Positions 32,035-36,729 of a DNA stretch of 36,729 nt are shown piece after piece. The position numbers were made by a program, and so were the translations under genes. The notes beneath the pieces are model-generated. The model searched no databases, had not been told where the DNA came from, and saw only the letters and a program-made list of their open reading frames with translations. The stretch's first letter is position 1; every line of letters begins with the position of its first letter. Origin of the DNA: an uncultured Clostridia bacterium (lineage in GTDB: Bacteria > Bacillota > Clostridia > Oscillospirales > Acutalibacteraceae); the NCBI GenBank assembly GCA_945876745.1, contig CAMCPL010000012.1, forward strand, positions 1 to 36,729, given 5' to 3'.

Positions 32035-32118
32035 GAACTATTATCCCCAAACCTCTTCTCTTCAATTTTCTCTATTCTCTCTTCACTCGGCGAAGCCGTT
32101 TGCTACAATCCCCCAAAC

Positions 32119-32254
32119 CACATCTTGCCGTAGGCAAACTTCACTTTGCAACTTGTTGCAATTCTTCACTGCGCTTTAGCGTAACTTCACTTTGCGCCTC
32201 GCGAAAAACTTCACTGCGCCAACGGCGCACATCACTCCGTCCGGCGCACATCTC
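32119..32254. repeat. Constant-linker hairpin array B
   Basis: Linkers CACATC (32119), CTTCAC (32139, 32164, 32185, 32209), CATCAC (32230) and CATCTC (32249) alternate with different hairpins: TTGCC/GGCAA (32125-32137), TTGCAA/TTGCAA (32146-32161), GCGC/GCGT (32171-32182), TTTGCG/CGCGAA (32191-32205), and the perfect TGCGCC/GGCGCA (32215-32229). Pitch 19-25 bases. In reverse complement the linkers read GTGAAG/GTGATG, the same as array A at 110-204, and two stem types are shared. Confidence 0.75.
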
Positions 32255-32314
32255 ATTTTGTATCTTTTGTCAAAAATATACAAATCAAATTATTAAATTT
32301 GTATAAATTAACGA

Positions 32315-32342
32315 TTGAAAAATTTTCCTGATTTGATATAAT
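32315..32342 (+). promoter_or_regulatory. Extended -10 promoter of the surface-protein gene
   Basis: TTGAAA (32315-32320), 16 bases, TATAAT (32337-32342) with TG at 32334-32335. RNA would start near 32349, giving a leader of about 140 bases before ATG 32489. Confidence 0.7.
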
Positions 32343-32358
32343 TACAATGTATATTAAT

Positions 32359-32427
32359 GGGATAAATGCGCTTTGTTGAAAACATGGTGCTTGCCAATGG
32401 TCAGATGTTGTTAAAAAACGCATTCCC
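32359..32427 (+). other. Structured 5' leader of unknown class
   Basis: GGGA (32359-32362) and ATGCG (32366-32370) pair with CGCAT (32419-32423) and TCCC (32424-32427), leaving a 3-base bulge. Inside, AACAT (32381-32385) can pair with ATGTT (32405-32409), with a small GGT/GCC hairpin within. It does not match a riboswitch class I can recall. It could be a cis-acting RNA or simply an mRNA-stabilising leader. Confidence 0.4.
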
Positions 32428-32488
32428 TGAAACACAATTTTTTATATTTCTATTTTAACATTTTATGTTATGTAAAGGAGAAATGATT

Positions 32489-35400
32489 ATGAAAAAATTA
32501 TTCAAAAAATCAATTGCATGCTTAATTGCCGTATTGATGGTTGTTTACTCAATGCCTTTTACAGCATTAACAGCGAATGCAGCACTTGCATATCTGGTTA
32601 CAGGACAGTATGACTTTACTTCCACTATATCAGATTCAACATTTTCAAATGCTGTTGAAGGTTATTCGGGAAGAAGCTATATTTTGAAAGGAAATGCTTG
32701 GGACAGAGATCACGGATTGGCGTCAAATTCAACAAATAATATTTTTGACTTAAAAACAATTTATAATACATATCCTTGTGTAACAAAGGCTACATCGGGT
32801 CAGGCTATGACCTTCCGTTATGATAACGGGAATGCAACAGTAAATGCTGAAAATGTTGGTTTAACAGGCTTGTATATGTACGATGGATTTATCTATATCG
32901 ATAATATTGGCAGCTATCTCGGTGGCAAAGGATTTAGGATTTCTTGGACAGAGCAGTACTTCAGCAAGAACTCTGATTCAGGTGCCGGTGTTTTCTCACT
33001 TGGTACGGGAAATAACGGCGACGTACTGAAATGGACAACAAACGACAATAAGCTTTATGCGGGCGGAAGTGAGGCTCTTCCAGTCACTCCTGTTGACGGT
33101 ACAATTTATGATATTACCTTGACTTCCGGCAGTGATAAGAAGATTAGTGTTCTCGTTAAGAATCATTCTACAAAAGAAACTGTGATAGACTATACTACAT
33201 CCGGTACTTTTGAGCCGACCTCACTAAATTATCTTGTAATAGGTTCCGTTAATCAGAGCTTGGATAAGCTTGGTAGATTTACTTTAAGCAATCTTACCAT
33301 TGAAAAGGCTTATGATAGTTCTGACCCAACATCAGCCTTCAAGGAATCTGCAGATTATGTTAAAAGTCATGTTGAGACATTTGAAGGTTATACAGGTACA
33401 GTTACTCAATCTGCAGATTCTGCTGACGGATATAATGCAACTAATTTTTGGAATACACCTGCAAGCGGTATTGAAGATAAAATGAGCAATGTTTTGTATG
33501 CAAAGGGTTGTGTAAATGCACCGTGGACTAGTAGTGATACAAAAACAAGAGCAGTTAAGTATTTAAGTTGGTACTATTATGTTTATACTGGTATTCAATA
33601 TGGTGATATGGTTTATTTGTATGATGGCGAGAACGAGTGTGCCAATATAGTGATGTGTTATGCTAAGTCTGATGCAAAGGAAGGCGGTATGAGAAACATG
33701 GCTCCTACTTCTTCAGATTTTGAAATTAAAACTAATTGGCACTCAAATGGAGCGAAAGAAGATAAGTCTTATAGTAATACTCGAAATTGGGCATTTGGAC
33801 CGGTTGATGATAAATATCATAAATTTGGAAATGATGACACAACAAGATATTTCTATAATTCACTTTATTATGTTGGCGTACCGACAACTACAATAACAAC
33901 ATTTACAAATCTTTCTTGGCGAGCTACTATTTATTCTACAAGTAGTGGTTATGATAGGTCTACTGCAGATTTTACATTTGGTAATACCAATAATAAAAAC
34001 GGTACAACTACTGTTTATATTGTAAACTACCAGCCGATTAAAGAAAAGATTGATGATATTAAGTCCACTTATGCAAATGTAAAAAAAGCAGGCGACACTG
34101 CTTATTGTGCAGCTTCTTTGGATGCTTACTACAGGGCTGTTGAAAAGGTACTTAAGCTGAATCCGAATTCGTATTCATATAGTACTAATGTTTCTGCTGC
34201 TGTTACAAGTGTCGGTGCCGATATTGATGATGTTGTTAATAACTACTTAACTATTGCTACCACCGAGCCAAAAAAGCATAAATCTGCTGAACCAGTAAGA
34301 GAAAATGAGCAACCTGCAACCTGTACAGCTCCAGGCTCATATGACGAAGTTGTTAAATGTTCAAATTGTAATGTAGAAATCAGCAGAACCCCAAAAACTA
34401 CTCCTGCACTCGGTCACAGCTTTACAAATTATGTTCGGACTGTTGATCCAACATGCACAAAAGTAGGAACAGAAACGGCAACTTGTGAACGTTGCGATGT
34501 AACAGATACAAGAGATGTTGCTATAGACGAAAGTGCTCACAATTGGGGCAATTGGGTTGATGACAACAATGGCTCAACTCATACAAAGACTTGTTCGTAC
34601 AACAACGAACATAAAGTAACCGAAAACCATACTATTGAGAACGGCGAATGTACAAAGTGCCACTATATCGCAAAGGTAACGATTAGATTCGTTGATGAAA
34701 ACGATGGATTTATCAGCTCTGCTGAATACAATATCGGAGCAGATGTAGTTGTACCTGAATTACCGGAACAAACAGAAGTATATGTCGGCGACAGTCAGCA
34801 TAAAGTAACAACATATTCATGGAATGAAATTCCGCAGGCAACTGCAAGCCAAGCCGCTACTTACAAGAGAGTAAAGACCGAATCAACCGTTGCTTGTTCA
34901 AATGAGTTGATGCAGAAGGGCGAAACATCAGATACTTGGCATTGTACAGTATGTGGTCACGTGTACGAGCGTGATGTTATAGATATGTCAGCGCTTAAAG
35001 CAAATATTAAAGCTCTTGAAACTGCTGTTAATGTTGACGATGCGGCTTACAAGTATGAAACCTCGGCTTTAGAAAATGCAAAGAGTATTCTTAATGCTGC
35101 AAAGGATTATGTAGCAAACGATAACAACCGTTATGCAAGCATTCAAGATGTTAACGCAATGTCTACAAGTGTCGGCACGGCTTATACAAAACTTACCGTA
35201 GACGGTCTTGCAAAGTACAGCCAGACCTTCATAATCAGAAAGGACGACGGCAAAGGCAATACAACCGACATTGCAACCTTTACACAGGGTTATGAAAATC
35301 TCGCTTACGGCTCAACAGTTGAGTTCAGCGATTACACAATCCCAACGATTAACGACGGTTCAACATTGACCGGCTTACCGATGTATGCCGTATACAAGTG

Positions 35401-36322
35401 GGTTAAGACTGTAAACGGCGTAGAGCAAAAGCTCGGTACAACTGATGTTCAAATTTCCGATGTAGTAAAGGGCGAAACAACATATATTTGCTATGTTCTT
35501 GACTTCAAGGCAACTGATGAAACACAAAAAACAACCCGTGTTCGTTATCTCGACAAGTCGGGCAATACAATCAAATTTGACACTGCGACAGTAGGCGAGC
35601 CGTATACAAGAAAAGATACGAGTATTGCTCCGATTATTCCGTATTACAATTGCACAGGCTGGGAACCTTTATTCGGTGATGAAACAAATGTCGGAACAAG
35701 AGAGCTTGTTTACCGTGCGATTTATACTTTCAATGAAACCGAAGCTAATAGATGTACAATTGTTGGCTTGCCTGGTGTTTATGTAAACGGCACAACCGGA
35801 ACACCGGGATACACCGCTTACTACGATGAGAAGATTCAGCTGACAGGCGCAGACAAGTACGCATACGCAAACGCTGACGGCAGCATTATAGCTCCGATTA
35901 ACGAAAGCTACATCTTTGCTCCGCATTTGAACGGTGTTGATAAAACAATCTATATAACAAAGGTTGAGACGCCTATTACAGAGGCAAAGTCTATTGTAAC
36001 CGGTGTATTTACAACACATGCAGATCCAACATACAATTATTTGGTAATAAATGCACAGTACTATCTCCCTGAGGGTGCAAAGGCTGTTGAAGCAGGCGCT
36101 GTAATAGGAAAATACAACAACGCTGATACTCTTAAGATAGGCTCGGCATTAAAGGTTGTTTCCGATACACAGGGCGACAATCACGAGTATTCGCTTCAGA
36201 TGTCTTACTCAAAGAACAAAACCGGAACATTGTACGCTCGCTCATATCTCATTTATGTAGACAGCAACGGCGATACACAAACGGTTTACAGTGATGATAT
36301 AACAACCTGTAATCTTGACTAA
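32489..36322 (+). CDS. Very large secreted surface protein, multi-domain
   Basis: A 1277-residue protein with a clear signal peptide (MKKLFKKSIACLIAVLMVVY, cut near ALTANA). N-terminal region (about 35-290): beta-rich, possibly LamG-like. About 295-525: a second beta-rich region. Two helical FIVAR-like segments lie near 525-590 and 825-905. Between them (about 611-730) are Cys-pair repeats of the GHSFTNYVRTVDPTCTKVG / CERC type common in gut Firmicutes. The C-terminal 370 residues are beta-sandwich-like. No LPXTG, S-layer or dockerin motif is seen, so the anchoring is unknown. ATG 32489 is chosen because AAAGGAG is 8 bases upstream. The first half looks richer in AT codons than the neighbours, a sign of mosaic origin. 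Confidence 0.85.
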   Translation: MKKLFKKSIACLIAVLMVVYSMPFTALTANAALAYLVTGQYDFTSTISDSTFSNAVEGYSGRSYILKGNAWDRDHGLASNSTNNIFDLKTIYNTYPCVTKATSGQAMTFRYDNGNATVNAENVGLTGLYMYDGFIYIDNIGSYLGGKGFRISWTEQYFSKNSDSGAGVFSLGTGNNGDVLKWTTNDNKLYAGGSEALPVTPVDGTIYDITLTSGSDKKISVLVKNHSTKETVIDYTTSGTFEPTSLNYLVIGSVNQSLDKLGRFTLSNLTIEKAYDSSDPTSAFKESADYVKSHVETFEGYTGTVTQSADSADGYNATNFWNTPASGIEDKMSNVLYAKGCVNAPWTSSDTKTRAVKYLSWYYYVYTGIQYGDMVYLYDGENECANIVMCYAKSDAKEGGMRNMAPTSSDFEIKTNWHSNGAKEDKSYSNTRNWAFGPVDDKYHKFGNDDTTRYFYNSLYYVGVPTTTITTFTNLSWRATIYSTSSGYDRSTADFTFGNTNNKNGTTTVYIVNYQPIKEKIDDIKSTYANVKKAGDTAYCAASLDAYYRAVEKVLKLNPNSYSYSTNVSAAVTSVGADIDDVVNNYLTIATTEPKKHKSAEPVRENEQPATCTAPGSYDEVVKCSNCNVEISRTPKTTPALGHSFTNYVRTVDPTCTKVGTETATCERCDVTDTRDVAIDESAHNWGNWVDDNNGSTHTKTCSYNNEHKVTENHTIENGECTKCHYIAKVTIRFVDENDGFISSAEYNIGADVVVPELPEQTEVYVGDSQHKVTTYSWNEIPQATASQAATYKRVKTESTVACSNELMQKGETSDTWHCTVCGHVYERDVIDMSALKANIKALETAVNVDDAAYKYETSALENAKSILNAAKDYVANDNNRYASIQDVNAMSTSVGTAYTKLTVDGLAKYSQTFIIRKDDGKGNTTDIATFTQGYENLAYGSTVEFSDYTIPTINDGSTLTGLPMYAVYKWVKTVNGVEQKLGTTDVQISDVVKGETTYICYVLDFKATDETQKTTRVRYLDKSGNTIKFDTATVGEPYTRKDTSIAPIIPYYNCTGWEPLFGDETNVGTRELVYRAIYTFNETEANRCTIVGLPGVYVNGTTGTPGYTAYYDEKIQLTGADKYAYANADGSIIAPINESYIFAPHLNGVDKTIYITKVETPITEAKSIVTGVFTTHADPTYNYLVINAQYYLPEGAKAVEAGAVIGKYNNADTLKIGSALKVVSDTQGDNHEYSLQMSYSKNKTGTLYARSYLIYVDSNGDTQTVYSDDITTCNLD

Positions 36323-36336
36323 AGGAGGTGCAGACA

Positions 36337-36507
36337 ATGAAGAATTTTGAAATGCCAAAAATCGAAATAGTAAAATTTGCCTGCGACTCCGAGGCAATCA
36401 CAACATCAACCTATGTTGTCAATATCGCAACCGACGGTTACACAAACAACATTACAATAAAAGATGTTGCCGATGGTGGCGGTGCTTTCCTTGACGGATT
36501 GCTATAA
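36337..36507 (+). CDS. Small 56-residue protein of the K.YE.P.IEI...ITTS type
   Basis: A short ORF with an ideal SD (AAAGGAGGTG, 36321-36330) and ATG 36337, starting 14 bases after the giant secreted protein. The N-terminus is MKNFEMPKIEIVKFACDSEA followed by ITTS; the rest is polar and Gly/Asp-rich, ending GGGAFLDGLL. There is no signal peptide. From memory, short proteins beginning this way recur in gut Clostridia beside surface proteins; their function is undescribed. Possible roles are a secreted or modified peptide, a leader-like precursor, or an accessory of the large protein. A terminator follows directly, so the two genes form an operon. Confidence 0.7.
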   Translation: MKNFEMPKIEIVKFACDSEAITTSTYVVNIATDGYTNNITIKDVADGGGAFLDGLL

Positions 36508-36512
36508 TAACA

Positions 36513-36543
36513 AAAAGAGAGGGACGGCTTTGTCCCTCTTTTG
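36513..36543 (+). terminator. Terminator of the surface-protein operon
   Basis: Stem GAGGGAC (36519-36525) with GTCCCTC (36532-36538), extended by A-T pairs, followed by TTTTG. It lies a few bases after the stop of the 56-residue gene. Confidence 0.8.
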
Positions 36544-36561
36544 TTCGTTAAAATATCACTC

Positions 36562-36650
36562 CGTCTTGAATATCAGGCTCCCCTTATTGTAAGGGGAGCT
36601 GGCGGCTTTGCCGACTGAGGGGATAAAATAACGGGTCGTCGAGGACGCCG
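36562..36650 (+). repeat. AGGGGAGCT double-hairpin repeat, copy 2, joined to a TAGGG-type unit
   Basis: CGTCTTGAATAT, then GCTCCCCTTA (36577-36586) / TAAGGGGAGC (36590-36599), CGGC/GCCG (36603-36613) and CTGAGGGGATAAAA, then 19 bases identical to the start of 31648-31679. The module order is the same as at 31566-31679, so the two modules travel together. Confidence 0.8.
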
Positions 36651-36729
36651 CCCCCCCCCAGGTCACAACACAAAACGGCAAGGGGGGGGGGGGGGGGCCG
36701 ACCCCCCCCGAAAAAAAAAAGCATAATTA
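36651..36729. other. Homopolymer-rich contig end, probable sequencing artefact
   Basis: The known repeat stops matching at 36650. Runs of C, 16 G (36682-36697), 8 C and 10 A follow. Poly-G runs are typical of no-signal reads in two-colour sequencing. This stretch should not be interpreted biologically. Confidence 0.75.

Noticed and set aside
1-36729. tRNA, rRNA or prophage genes
   Set aside because: No cloverleaf with a TTCRA loop, no rRNA stretches, and no integrase or phage structural genes were seen on either strand.

Overview
The window reads as chromosomal DNA of a spore-forming gut-type Clostridia, most likely Oscillospirales (Ruminococcaceae or Acutalibacteraceae-like). The evidence is a fused ispH-S1 gene, the order FAD enzyme-cmk-plsC-ispH/S1, sigma-G, a dgt-dnaG-rpoD run, a DUF896 protein, Gram-positive style Shine-Dalgarno (SD) sites, and dense hairpin repeats in the gaps. 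The genus assignment is inference. The last ~80 bases are homopolymer-rich and look like a contig-end artefact.

Layout. 1-343: the 3' tip of an unknown gene, then REP-like and constant-linker hairpin repeats. 344-1559 (-): a small DUF378 membrane protein and manA. 1665-8238 (+): an ABC-F ATPase, a BaiN/HI0933-type flavoprotein, cmk, plsC and ispH-S1, closed by a strong terminator. 8300-8974 (-): a metallophosphoesterase with altered metal motifs. 9079-10455 (+): a membrane-anchored D,D-carboxypeptidase. 10697-14607 (-): a three-gene glycan operon with a small helical SurA/PpiC-like protein, a beta-helix protein that may be a GH136-like lacto-N-biosidase, and a GH112 galactosyl phosphorylase. 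14835-17818: a RadC-like protein, sigG, an XRE regulator and a second metallophosphoesterase. 17931-27613 (+): a compact run dgt-dnaG-rpoD-DUF896-tmk-DUF2156-GNAT-DJ-1-folate cycloligase-mltG-U32, mostly overlapping by 1-32 nt from rpoD onward. 27658-31542 (+): a class B-like penicillin-binding protein, then a WYL regulator and a sialidase-like lipoprotein. 31543-32488: about 945 bases of mosaic repeats, a promoter and a structured leader. 32489-36507 (+): a 1277-residue secreted protein and a 56-residue protein with an ideal ribosome site.

How the genes work together. Most of the window is housekeeping: replication, transcription, lipid, isoprenoid and folate metabolism, and peptidoglycan work. 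The accessory part points to host-glycan use. The GH112 operon would phosphorolyse galactosyl-HexNAc disaccharides inside the cell, and the Asp-box lipoprotein could act on sialylated or related glycans outside. No transporter for these sugars lies in the window.

The most unusual signals are: (1) the compact GH136-like/helical-partner/GH112 operon without signal peptides; (2) the giant secreted protein paired with a small protein of the K.YE.P.IEI...ITTS type; (3) two arrays of variable hairpins joined by constant GTGATG/GTGAAG linkers; (4) two terminator-like hairpins whose 3' arm is the ribosome site of the next gene, with the same U-run-AUG geometry; (5) an in-frame SD plus ATG at the IspH/S1 junction; and (6) a consensus promoter that would make an almost leaderless mRNA.
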